Positions 6,943-13,963 of a stretch of DNA of 15,015 bases are shown here, piece by piece. The translations under genes and the position numbers were made by a program. The DNA lies in assembly GCA_033762195.1 (NCBI GenBank), contig JANRLV010000133.1, positions 1 to 15,015 of the forward strand. Direction: 5' to 3'. Numbering within the stretch: position 1 is the first letter of the stretch; the number at the start of each line of letters is the position of its first letter. Under the pieces are notes generated by a model, which was not told where the DNA came from, searched no databases, and worked only from the letters and a program-made list of their open reading frames with translations. Source of the stretch: SpSt-398 sp033762195. GTDB lineage: Bacteria; Bacteroidota; Bacteroidia; Chitinophagales; Chitinophagaceae.

Positions 6943-7872
6943 CTATACTTTTACCCCTTTCATATAATCCGCGCAAACCTTTACAGCCTGCAACGGAGTG
7001 CCGTTGGGATAAAACTCCTGCTCAACGATATAATATTCCATGCCATTTTCTTTGGCGGTCTTCATGATCTTTTTAAAATCAATACTCCCGGTTCCGAGGT
7101 CGATTGAATTCTTGCCATTATCGGTACCAGGGGTTTTGCTGCGGTCTTTTACATGACAAAGACGGAAGCGATTCTTGTACTTCTTCATCCACTCTTCGGG
7201 ATCGTGCCCGCCGGCTACTACCCAGTAAATATCCATTTCATAATCTACCAGGGAAGGATCGGTATTATCCATCATCACGTTCTGGGGCAATTGGCCTTCG
7301 AGGGGTTTGAAGGAATAGTCATGGTTATGGTACGCAAAACGGATACCGTTCTTTTTACAGATCTCGCCTTTCGCATTAAAATCGGCAGCGATCTTTTTGA
7401 AATCGTCGAGGGTGCGTGGTTTCTGTGTTTTGAAATCAGTCAATCCCACCCAGGGGCTGATCAGGTATTTCATGCCAATGGCTGCGGCCTGTTCAGCTTT
7501 CTTTTCAAAATCGGTATCAATATTACAATGGCTGGATACGATGGTCAGACCGAGCGAATCCAGGTAAGTTTTGAATTCGGTATTGGTCATTCCCCAGAAC
7601 ATACCTTTCCCACCTTCAAAACTTTCGATCTGCTTATAACCCATATCGGCCAGTTGTTTCAGTACGCCTTTGGGGTCTTTGGGAAAATCTTCACGAAGGG
7701 TATAAAGCTGAATGCCAAAATCACCCAAGGGTTTTTCTGCTGGCGCTTCGGTACCGGTGTTGGCTCCGGTCTTCGGTTCTTTGGGGGCCAGTTTACAGGC
7801 CATGGGCCCCAGGGCCAGCGCGGCAGCAAATTGGCCACCGGTTTGCAAAAATTTTCTCCGATCGTAACTCAT
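6943..7872 (-). CDS. Sugar phosphate isomerase/epimerase-like TIM barrel with Tat signal
   Basis: 309 aa. The N-terminus has a Tat motif (YDRRKFLQT, 3-11), a hydrophobic stretch and Cys26 in GPMAC, a poor lipobox; a Lys/Thr/Pro-rich linker (27-50) supports lipid anchoring or a tethered exported enzyme. From about residue 51 it is an AP-endonuclease-2/xylose-isomerase-like barrel (FGIQLYTLR). Candidate metal and substrate residues are Glu83 (QIESFE), His182/His184 (AYHNHDY), Asp214 (YEMDIYW), His240 (CHVKD) and Glu284/Glu286 (IVEQE). It is the last gene of the minus-strand group with the GMC dehydrogenase, 32 bases after the small subunit. Related barrels in 3-keto-glycoside loci act as hydratases, epimerases or isomerases of keto sugars; the precise reaction here is unknown. 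Confidence 0.88.
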   Translation of the reverse strand: MSYDRRKFLQTGGQFAAALALGPMACKLAPKEPKTGANTGTEAPAEKPLGDFGIQLYTLREDFPKDPKGVLKQLADMGYKQIESFEGGKGMFWGMTNTEFKTYLDSLGLTIVSSHCNIDTDFEKKAEQAAAIGMKYLISPWVGLTDFKTQKPRTLDDFKKIAADFNAKGEICKKNGIRFAYHNHDYSFKPLEGQLPQNVMMDNTDPSLVDYEMDIYWVVAGGHDPEEWMKKYKNRFRLCHVKDRSKTPGTDNGKNSIDLGTGSIDFKKIMKTAKENGMEYYIVEQEFYPNGTPLQAVKVCADYMKGVKV

Positions 7873-7904
7873 ATGTAAGCTGTTTCGTTGAAGGTTATTA
7901 AATA

Positions 7905-8477
7905 TTAATCAAAATTGGTAATGATCTTATCGCCTTTTTTATAATCATAGTCGCCGATATACTTGCCGGGTACAGGTTCGTACCGGGTGGCGGTGGTGCG
8001 GCCTTCTTTGGAGGTGAAATACCCCAGGATCGTTAATTGTTTGAATGATTGAAAGTAATGGGGCCGGTCCTCTTGTTTTTTATTCTTTTGATACTCGGCC
8101 CTTTCCTTGTCGATCGCGATCAATAATGCCGTACGTTGTTCAGCGGTTGCCTTCATGAAATCATGACCATGTTGTTTTTTACAGGCAGCGTTGATCATGT
8201 CCATGCCCTTATGAAAAGCTTCCTGGTCGGGCTGGGTATAACAGTCGGTTACATAGCGGGTCATGAAATCACCCACCTTTGCTTCCTTGGCGCCTGCAGA
8301 TTGGGTTTTTGGAAATATGGTCTCAGCCACTTCATCCAAAAAAGCAGTATCATCGGCGGTAAAAGCCAGGGTAACCCCTTTATCGGGGTTGTTACAACCG
8401 GCCAGGAAGAATTCCCCGCCGATCACAGCGCCACCTGTCAGGGTGGCGATCATTTTTATAAGTTCTCTTCTGTTCAT
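7905..8477 (-). CDS. Gluconate 2-dehydrogenase subunit 3-like protein (small subunit of a glycoside dehydrogenase)
   Basis: 190 aa. The N-terminus combines a Tat-like motif (MNRRELIKM) with a good lipobox LAGC, so Cys28 is the likely lipidated residue. The mature part has DDTAFLDEVAETIFPKT (42-58) and a C-terminal LGYFTSKEGRTTATRYEPVP (151-170) motif, both characteristic of the gluconate_2-dh3 family. These small subunits pair with FAD-dependent GMC dehydrogenases and supply the export signal for the complex. The GMC gene ends only 17 bases upstream and encodes no signal of its own, which fits that hitchhiker arrangement. Partner substrate is not told by this protein. Confidence 0.92.
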   Translation of the reverse strand: MNRRELIKMIATLTGGAVIGGEFFLAGCNNPDKGVTLAFTADDTAFLDEVAETIFPKTQSAGAKEAKVGDFMTRYVTDCYTQPDQEAFHKGMDMINAACKKQHGHDFMKATAEQRTALLIAIDKERAEYQKNKKQEDRPHYFQSFKQLTILGYFTSKEGRTTATRYEPVPGKYIGDYDYKKGDKIITNFD

Positions 8478-8494
8478 GTCAAATGCATTTGGGG

Positions 8495-10174
8495 TTAGAG
8501 GTTTCCTTTCTTCAATTCACTCACGGCGAAATCAGCTGCACGGGCAGTCAATGCCATGTAGGTTAGGGAAGGGTTAACACAAGAGGCCGATGTCATACAA
8601 GCACCGTCCGTAACAAATACATTCTGGCAATCCCATACCTGATTATTACCATTCAATACGGAGGTCTTGGGATCACGACCCATACGGGCAGTACCCATTT
8701 CATGAATACCCATACCCGGAACATACTCGTTATCGTAGGTCCGCACATTCTTTACACCGGCGATATTGAGCATTTCTGCCAGGTCTTCCTGCATGTCTTT
8801 CCTCATTTTCTTTTCGTTCTCTTTGATCTCCACACTCATATCGAGAACAGGCAGGCCCCATTTATCGGTCTTGTTGCGATTAAGTTTAATCACATTGTCG
8901 TGATAGGGCAGAATCTCTCCAAAGGCGCTTGCACCAATGGACCATGCACCTGGTTCACTCAAGGCATCTTTAAAATCACCGCCAATACTTAACTCAGCTA
9001 CTTCACGTCCCCAACCTTGGCGACTGGCAGCACCCTGATAACCAAATCCACGGAGATAATCCCTTTTATCGCTGCCAAAATTCCGGAAGCGGGGAATGTA
9101 GAAACCGGTCGGGCGATGCCCAAAATAATATTTATCCTCAAACCCTTCTACCTGTCCGCCAGCTCCGCAACGGAAATGATGGTCCATCACATTATGTCCC
9201 AGTTCGCCACTGCTGCTTCCCAATCCGTCGGGCCATATATCGGTGGCACTGTTCATCAATACCCAGGTGGAATTAAAGGAAGAGGCACAAAGGAAAACGA
9301 TCTTACTGGTGAACTCATAGGTCTTGTTGTCGGTGGTGTCAAGTACCACAACACCTTTTGCCTTTTTGGTATCCTTATCATACATGATCTCTTTCACAAG
9401 AGAAAAGGGACGAAGTGTAAGGTTACCGGTTGCTTCGGCGGCTGGCAAGGTGGAAGATTGGGTACTGAAATACCCACCGAAAGGACAACCATTCCAACAC
9501 ATATCGCGGTACTGGCAAAGTTCACGTCCGGGTATCTTCTGGGTAATATGTGCCGAACGCCCAATGATTAGTGTCCGAAGGTTATTATAATGTTTTTTGA
9601 TTTTGGCTGCCACATCCTTCTCCACGATATTCAATTCCATGGCGGGAAGAAAATGGCTGTCGGGTAGCTGGGGAAGATGCTCATAGGAACCCTGGATACC
9701 GGCGAATTTCTCCACATAGGTGTACCAGGATTCAACATCTTTATAACGAATGGGCCAATCCACACCGATGCCTTCCCGGCCATTGGCTTCAAAATCTTCT
9801 TCGCACCAGCGGTAGCTTTGGCGGCCCCACATCAGGGAGCGACCTCCCACATGGTATCCCCTGAACCAGGAATAAGGCTTTGATTCGGTAAAAGGACAAT
9901 CCTTGTCTGAAGCCCAGTAGTGCAGGTTGCGTTCATTCAGTGGATAATCTCTTTTCAGGTTGGGATAATCTTCGATCATTTGTTGCGTACGGTCGCCACG
10001 GTGGGGGTATTCCCAGATCGGCTTATTGGCTTCCGCATAGTCCTTAACATGTTTGATGTCGCGGCCCCTTTCGAGGAGTAAAACCTTGAGCCCCTTTTCG
10101 GTCAATTCCTTGGCGGCCCAGCCTCCACTGATCCCTGAACCGACGACGATAGCATCGTAATGATTGTTTGGCAT
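8495..10174 (-). CDS. GMC family FAD-dependent oxidoreductase, probable glycoside 3-dehydrogenase catalytic subunit
   Basis: 559 aa. The FAD site is AIVVGSGISGGWAAKEL near residues 8-24, with HVGGRSLMWG at 108-117. The GMC C-terminal catalytic pair is present: GIHEMGTARMG with His491, and CVNPSLTY with Asn534. Cys220, Cys226 and Cys230 (C-x5-C-x3-C) form a triplet that could bind an iron-sulfur cluster, as reported for FAD-dependent sugar dehydrogenases that pass electrons to cytochromes. The protein has no signal peptide and probably crosses the inner membrane with its Tat-bearing small subunit, encoded next. The neighbourhood (DUF1080 hydrolase, Gfo/Idh/MocA, TIM barrels, cytochrome c) favours oxidation of a glycoside at C3 over gluconate or choline oxidation. 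Substrate is inference; the fold and redox role are firm. Confidence 0.9.
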   Translation of the reverse strand: MPNNHYDAIVVGSGISGGWAAKELTEKGLKVLLLERGRDIKHVKDYAEANKPIWEYPHRGDRTQQMIEDYPNLKRDYPLNERNLHYWASDKDCPFTESKPYSWFRGYHVGGRSLMWGRQSYRWCEEDFEANGREGIGVDWPIRYKDVESWYTYVEKFAGIQGSYEHLPQLPDSHFLPAMELNIVEKDVAAKIKKHYNNLRTLIIGRSAHITQKIPGRELCQYRDMCWNGCPFGGYFSTQSSTLPAAEATGNLTLRPFSLVKEIMYDKDTKKAKGVVVLDTTDNKTYEFTSKIVFLCASSFNSTWVLMNSATDIWPDGLGSSSGELGHNVMDHHFRCGAGGQVEGFEDKYYFGHRPTGFYIPRFRNFGSDKRDYLRGFGYQGAASRQGWGREVAELSIGGDFKDALSEPGAWSIGASAFGEILPYHDNVIKLNRNKTDKWGLPVLDMSVEIKENEKKMRKDMQEDLAEMLNIAGVKNVRTYDNEYVPGMGIHEMGTARMGRDPKTSVLNGNNQVWDCQNVFVTDGACMTSASCVNPSLTYMALTARAADFAVSELKKGNL

Positions 10175-10210
10175 AAAAGCAATGTTGGGTTTCGTTTATT
10201 TCAGCACTAA

Positions 10211-11101
10211 TTATATATCACAAATTTGAACAGCTTTCTTCAGCGATTTTAATTTTCCGGCCGTATCCTCCGGAGTGGGAATGAATTCCTGGGCCACATA
10301 ACCCTGGTACCCGGTGGCCAGGATGGCTTTCATGATGGCAGGGTAGTATAATTCCTGTGTTTCATCGATCTCATTTCGCCCGGGAACGCCTCCTGTATGG
10401 AAATGGGCAATATAGGGATGGTATTCCCGTATGGTGTGAATGACATCTCCTTCATCGATCTGCATATGATAGATATCGTACAGCAGTTTGAAGTTGGCAG
10501 AGCCCAGGCGTTTGCAAAGTTCCACGCCCCAGGCGGTTTTGTCACATTGATAATCTTTATGGTCCACCTTACTGTTGAGCAGTTCCATCACCAGGGTAAC
10601 GCCTCTTTTTTCAGCCTGCCCTATAACCTGTTTCAATCCATCTACGCAATTCTTCCAGCCCGTTTCATCGTCGTTGCCCCGCCGGCTTCCACTAAAACAG
10701 ATGAGATTTTTATAACCCGCATCGGCTACCAGGTCAATATGTTTTTTATAACTTTCGATCAGCCGGGGATGAAATTTTGTATCATTCCATCCATCCACCA
10801 AATTGATCTCGGCACCATTGCACATGGTAGAGATTAATCCATATTTTTTTAACAGGGGCCAATCTGCAGGACCTACCAGATCGATTCCAACCAGGCCGAT
10901 CTTTTTTGCTGCAATACAAAGTTCTTCGAAGGGGATACTATCATAGCACCAGCGGCAGGCCGAATGGTGGATATTTCCTTTTAATGATTTATCGGAAGGG
11001 GAGATTCCATTTCCTACGGCAGTAACAGTTTGTCCTGCAGTGAGGGCCAAAGAGCCTATGGCGATCTTTTTCAAGAGGTCCCTGCGGTTGGTTTTTTCCA
11101 T
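10211..11101 (-). CDS. Hydroxypyruvate isomerase-like TIM barrel with Tat signal
   Basis: 296 aa from the ATG at 11101. This start gives a proper Tat-type leader (TNRRDLLKK, 4-12, followed by AIGSLALTAG); the open frame runs 33 codons further upstream but would then cross the palindromic operator and overlap the divergent promoter region. The barrel has VMELLNSKVDH (Glu173), LLYDIYHMQIDEGD (Asp209), HFHTGGVPGRNEID (His233/His235) and AQEFIPT (Glu272), the metal and substrate set of the Hyi/OtnI branch. Hyi interconverts hydroxypyruvate and tartronate semialdehyde, but exported members linked to GMC dehydrogenases probably act on keto sugars. It is the first gene of the minus-strand group, 36 bases before the GMC gene. 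Confidence 0.88.
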   Translation of the reverse strand: MEKTNRRDLLKKIAIGSLALTAGQTVTAVGNGISPSDKSLKGNIHHSACRWCYDSIPFEELCIAAKKIGLVGIDLVGPADWPLLKKYGLISTMCNGAEINLVDGWNDTKFHPRLIESYKKHIDLVADAGYKNLICFSGSRRGNDDETGWKNCVDGLKQVIGQAEKRGVTLVMELLNSKVDHKDYQCDKTAWGVELCKRLGSANFKLLYDIYHMQIDEGDVIHTIREYHPYIAHFHTGGVPGRNEIDETQELYYPAIMKAILATGYQGYVAQEFIPTPEDTAGKLKSLKKAVQICDI

Positions 11102-11114
11102 GATCAAGCGTGTC

Positions 11115-11136
11115 GGTAAATTTACCAATTGGTAAA
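11115..11136. promoter_or_regulatory. Overlapping palindromes, probable operator of the divergent sugar locus
   Basis: Two perfect palindromes share an arm: GGTAAATTTACC (11115-11126) and TTTACCAATTGGTAAA (11121-11136). Thus the half-site GGTAAA/TTTACC occurs three times in 22 bases. It lies 14-35 bases upstream of the minus-strand start at 11101 and 74 bases before the plus-strand start at 11210, so one bound regulator could control both directions. Imperfect -7 candidates are nearby: TATTTTTA at 11149-11156 (plus) and TACATTTA at 11149-11142 (minus). Neither has a good -33 box, so the promoters themselves are uncertain. No regulator gene is in the window; a sugar-responsive repressor such as a LacI or GntR type is a guess. 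Confidence 0.6.
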
Positions 11137-11209
11137 AACTAAATGTACTATTTTTAGTCACTTTAATTGGCTCGTTTGTAAAAAAATTATCAAATATCAA
11201 TTCACTGCT

Positions 11210-12376
11210 ATGAATAGGAAATTACGCATGGGAATGATCGGTGGAGGACAGGATGCCTTTATTGGGGCCATTCACCGGCACGCGGCCTGGATGGACGGCA
11301 AAACCGAAATCGTTTGCGGAGCTTTAAGTATTAACCCGGAAATAGCCCAGAAATCAGGCGAGGCCTTGTTTTTGAACGCTGACCGCATTTATTTGACCTA
11401 TGAGGATATGATCAAAAAGGAGGCTCAACGTCCTGAAGGTGACCGAATGGATTTTGTCACCATCGTTACCCCCAATTTTGCTCATTTTGCCCCGGCGATG
11501 ATGGCCCTTGAGCATGGATTTCATGTGGTGATCGAAAAGCCGATCACTTTTTCCCTTGATGAGGCAAAGCAGCTAAAGAAAAAAGTAGATGAAACCGGTC
11601 TGTTGCTATGTTTGACACATACCTATTCGGGATATCCAATGGTAAAACAAGCCCGTTCGATGGTTCAGGGAGGTGAGTTGGGCAAGATCAGGAAGATATG
11701 GGTGGAATATCCGCAAGGCTGGTTAAGCCGTTTGAGTGAACGTGAAGGGAATGCACAGGCTGCGTGGAGAACGGATCCCAAGAAGGGTGGTAAGAGTGCG
11801 GTAATGGGAGATATTGGTACCCATGGGGCGCATTTGGCAGAATATGTAACCGGACTAAAGATCACCCGGATCTGTGCCGATTTAAATACGATGGTGGAAG
11901 GCAGGGTATTGGATGATGATGGAAATGTATTGTTGAAATTTGAGAATGGGGCAGCGGGTGTATTGATCGCCACACAAATCGCAGCAGGAGAGGAGAATAA
12001 TCTGCGGCTACGTGTTTACGGGGAAAAAGGTGGACTGGAATGGTCACAAATGGAGCCCAATACCCTGTGGGTAAAATGGCTGGATGCCCCCATGCAGGTG
12101 TTGCGCGCCGGTAGCAATTATACCGACCGGTTGAGTTCTTTTGCTACGTCCAACTGCCGTACCCCCGGCGGCCATCCGGAAGGATATCTTGAAGCCTTCG
12201 CGAATATCTATAAGAACTTTGCCGCCACACTCGCTTGTCGCCTGGATGGAGACAATCCAACCCCTGAAATGTTGGACTATCCAAGAGTAGAAGAAGGAAT
12301 CCGCGGCATGGCGTTCATTGATAATGTGGTGGCTTCGGCTGCTTCGGAGATGAAGTGGGTGGACCATATTGTTTAA
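11210..12376 (+). CDS. Gfo/Idh/MocA family NAD(P)-dependent oxidoreductase
   Basis: 388 aa from the ATG at 11210; an earlier in-frame ATG at 11129 would overlap the operator and lacks homology-like sequence. A Rossmann fold opens with MGMIGGGQDAFIGAIHR (7-23), a GxGG nucleotide-binding loop right at the start. VTPNFAHF (87-94), VVIEKPITF with the catalytic-lysine EKP motif (109-111) and GDIGTHGAHL (200-209, with His205 and His208) are family hallmarks. No signal peptide is seen, so it is cytoplasmic. In 3-keto-glycoside pathways such enzymes interconvert 3-keto and hydroxy sugars with NAD(H), for example regenerating glucose from 3-keto-glucose. It is the first gene of the plus-strand group facing the GMC group. 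The exact sugar is unknown. Confidence 0.92.
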   Translation: MNRKLRMGMIGGGQDAFIGAIHRHAAWMDGKTEIVCGALSINPEIAQKSGEALFLNADRIYLTYEDMIKKEAQRPEGDRMDFVTIVTPNFAHFAPAMMALEHGFHVVIEKPITFSLDEAKQLKKKVDETGLLLCLTHTYSGYPMVKQARSMVQGGELGKIRKIWVEYPQGWLSRLSEREGNAQAAWRTDPKKGGKSAVMGDIGTHGAHLAEYVTGLKITRICADLNTMVEGRVLDDDGNVLLKFENGAAGVLIATQIAAGEENNLRLRVYGEKGGLEWSQMEPNTLWVKWLDAPMQVLRAGSNYTDRLSSFATSNCRTPGGHPEGYLEAFANIYKNFAATLACRLDGDNPTPEMLDYPRVEEGIRGMAFIDNVVASAASEMKWVDHIV

Positions 12377-12474
12377 TTATTTATTATTGATTATTTATTA
12401 TTTATTTTTTTTTTTAAATGTTTCGACTTCTTACATCAGATAATAATCAATAATTTATTACTAATCTTATTGAA
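12377..12474. repeat. AT-rich spacer with inverted heptad-like repeat and T11 run
   Basis: The 98-base spacer holds a 13-bp inverted repeat: ATTATTGATTATT at 12383-12395 and its exact complement at 12442-12454. The left arm can be read as 7-bp units (ATTATTG, ATTATTT, ATTATTT), and an 11-base T run follows at 12405-12415. The stem is A/T only, so it would be a weak terminator at best; a partial one between the oxidoreductase and the downstream TIM barrel is possible. No clear promoter was found for the gene starting at 12475. Confidence 0.55.
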
Positions 12475-13530
12475 ATGACTACACTTAAAGGCCCTGGTAT
12501 TTTTCTTGCGCAATTCCTGGGAGACAAACCTCCATTCAATGACCTGCGATCCATTTGTACATGGGCCCGGGAGCTTGGATTTGTTGGCGTACAAATTCCA
12601 ACCTGGGATGCCCGTTGTATCGATCTCCAGAAAGCGGCGGAGAGTAAGACCTATGCCGATGAATTAAAAGGCTTGATCAATGAATGCGGATTGGAGATCA
12701 CCGAATTGTCTACCCACTTGCAGGGCCAACTGATTGCCGTGCATCCAGCGTACGATACCTTATTTGATGGTTTTGCGCCGGAAAGTGTGCGGGGTAACGG
12801 AAAGGCCCGCACCGACTGGGCGGTACAACAATTGAAATGGGCTGCGAAAGCCTCGCAAAACCTGGGATTGAATGCCCATGCCACTTTTAGCGGTTCGCTG
12901 CTCTGGCACACCGTTTACCCCTGGCCCCAACGACCAGCCGGGTTGGTGGAGACTGGTTTCAAGGAATTGGCTCGCCGATGGATGCCGATCCTGAATGAGT
13001 TTGATCGCTGCGGGGTAGATGTATGTTATGAAATCCATCCGGGGGAGGACTTACACGATGGCGTTAGTTATGAAATGTTCCTGGAGGAAGTCAACCAGCA
13101 CCCTCGTGCCTGTTTGTTGTATGACCCTTCCCATTTCGTGCTGCAATGCCTTGATTATCTTCAATACATTGATCACTACCATCAAAGGATACGCGCCTTT
13201 CATGTGAAGGACGCAGAATTTAACCCCACCGGTAAACAAGGTGTCTATGGAGGCTTCCAATCCTGGATCAACCGGGCTGGCCGTTTCCGTTCACTGGGTG
13301 ATGGACAGGTTGACTTCAAATCGATCTTCAGCAAACTCGCGGCCTATGATTATAAAGGGTGGGCCGTGATGGAATGGGAGTGTTGTATCAAGCATCCGGA
13401 AGATGGCGCCAGAGAAGGTGCCGGTTTCATAAAAGACCATATTATCCGTGTTACCGAAAAAGCGTTTGACGATTTTGCCAGTACTGGAAATAATGATGTA
13501 TTTAACCGTACTGTTTTAGGAATAGAGTAA
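12475..13530 (+). CDS. Sugar phosphate isomerase/epimerase-like TIM barrel (cytoplasmic)
   Basis: 351 aa, longer than the two exported barrels of this locus. It has no signal peptide (MTTLKGPGIFLAQFLGD runs straight into the first strand). Candidate metal ligands are Glu186 (CYEIHPGED), Asp217 (LLYDPSHF), His243 (AFHVKDAEF) and Glu300/Glu302 (VMEWE), the xylose-isomerase-like arrangement. Inserts around residues 85-115 and 250-275 (GGFQSWINRAGRFRSLGDG) fit the Gfo/Idh-associated subgroup. It is encoded between the Gfo/Idh/MocA enzyme and the cytochrome c, so it probably works on the same keto sugar in the cytoplasm, as isomerase, epimerase or hydratase. The reaction is not determined by sequence. 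Confidence 0.88.
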   Translation: MTTLKGPGIFLAQFLGDKPPFNDLRSICTWARELGFVGVQIPTWDARCIDLQKAAESKTYADELKGLINECGLEITELSTHLQGQLIAVHPAYDTLFDGFAPESVRGNGKARTDWAVQQLKWAAKASQNLGLNAHATFSGSLLWHTVYPWPQRPAGLVETGFKELARRWMPILNEFDRCGVDVCYEIHPGEDLHDGVSYEMFLEEVNQHPRACLLYDPSHFVLQCLDYLQYIDHYHQRIRAFHVKDAEFNPTGKQGVYGGFQSWINRAGRFRSLGDGQVDFKSIFSKLAAYDYKGWAVMEWECCIKHPEDGAREGAGFIKDHIIRVTEKAFDDFASTGNNDVFNRTVLGIE

Positions 13531-13566
13531 TACCTTTACGAACCAAAAATAAACCCCTTTTAAGAT

Positions 13567-13962
13567 ATGAAAAAGACATGGATCGTACTTGCCGCAATGG
13601 CCACCCTGACCGCATGTAACAGTGGTGAAACCAAAACAACTTCTGCCGAAACACCTGCCACTACTGAAGTAAAGAAAGAAGAACCCAAGAGTAATCCGGA
13701 TTATGACAAAGGATTGGCTATCGAGGTCACCCAAAATTGCAATACCTGTCATAAGATCGATGAAAAACTCATCGGGCCTTCCTATAAAGACATCGCCAAT
13801 AAATACGAGAACAGCGAGGCAACAGTCGAGATGCTGTCCAAAAAAGTAATTGAAGGTGGTCAGGGTGTATGGGGTGAAGTGCCCATGGCTGCCCATCCTG
13901 AATTACCCGAAGAAGATGCCAAAGCTATTGTTAAATATATCCTGACATTTAAAGGAAAATAA
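13567..13962 (+). CDS. Small class I cytochrome c lipoprotein
   Basis: 131 aa. A short hydrophobic leader ends in the lipobox LTAC, so Cys17 is the likely lipidated residue. A Thr/Glu/Lys-rich linker follows (18-45). The single heme site is CNTCH (58-62), with IGPSYKDIANKY after it and the distal axial Met107 in WGEVPMAAHP, as in cytochrome c-551/c-552 types. It should sit on the periplasmic side of a membrane and carry one-electron traffic. It lies 36 bases after the TIM barrel and is followed after a single base by the DUF1080 gene. The likely role is electron acceptor for the GMC dehydrogenase of the divergent group; this is inference from context. Confidence 0.92.
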   Translation: MKKTWIVLAAMATLTACNSGETKTTSAETPATTEVKKEEPKSNPDYDKGLAIEVTQNCNTCHKIDEKLIGPSYKDIANKYENSEATVEMLSKKVIEGGQGVWGEVPMAAHPELPEEDAKAIVKYILTFKGK

Positions 13963-13963
13963 T

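Noticed and set aside
7153..7878. Long open frame of 241 codons on the plus strand opposite the TIM-barrel gene
   Set aside because: It is the antisense shadow of a well-recognised minus-strand gene and resembles no family.
11102..11209. Upstream starts for the two divergent genes (ATG at 11200 on minus, ATG at 11129 on plus)
   Set aside because: The extensions would overlap each other across the palindromic region, have no family-like sequence, and would displace the Tat leader of the minus-strand protein and the Rossmann start of the plus-strand protein.
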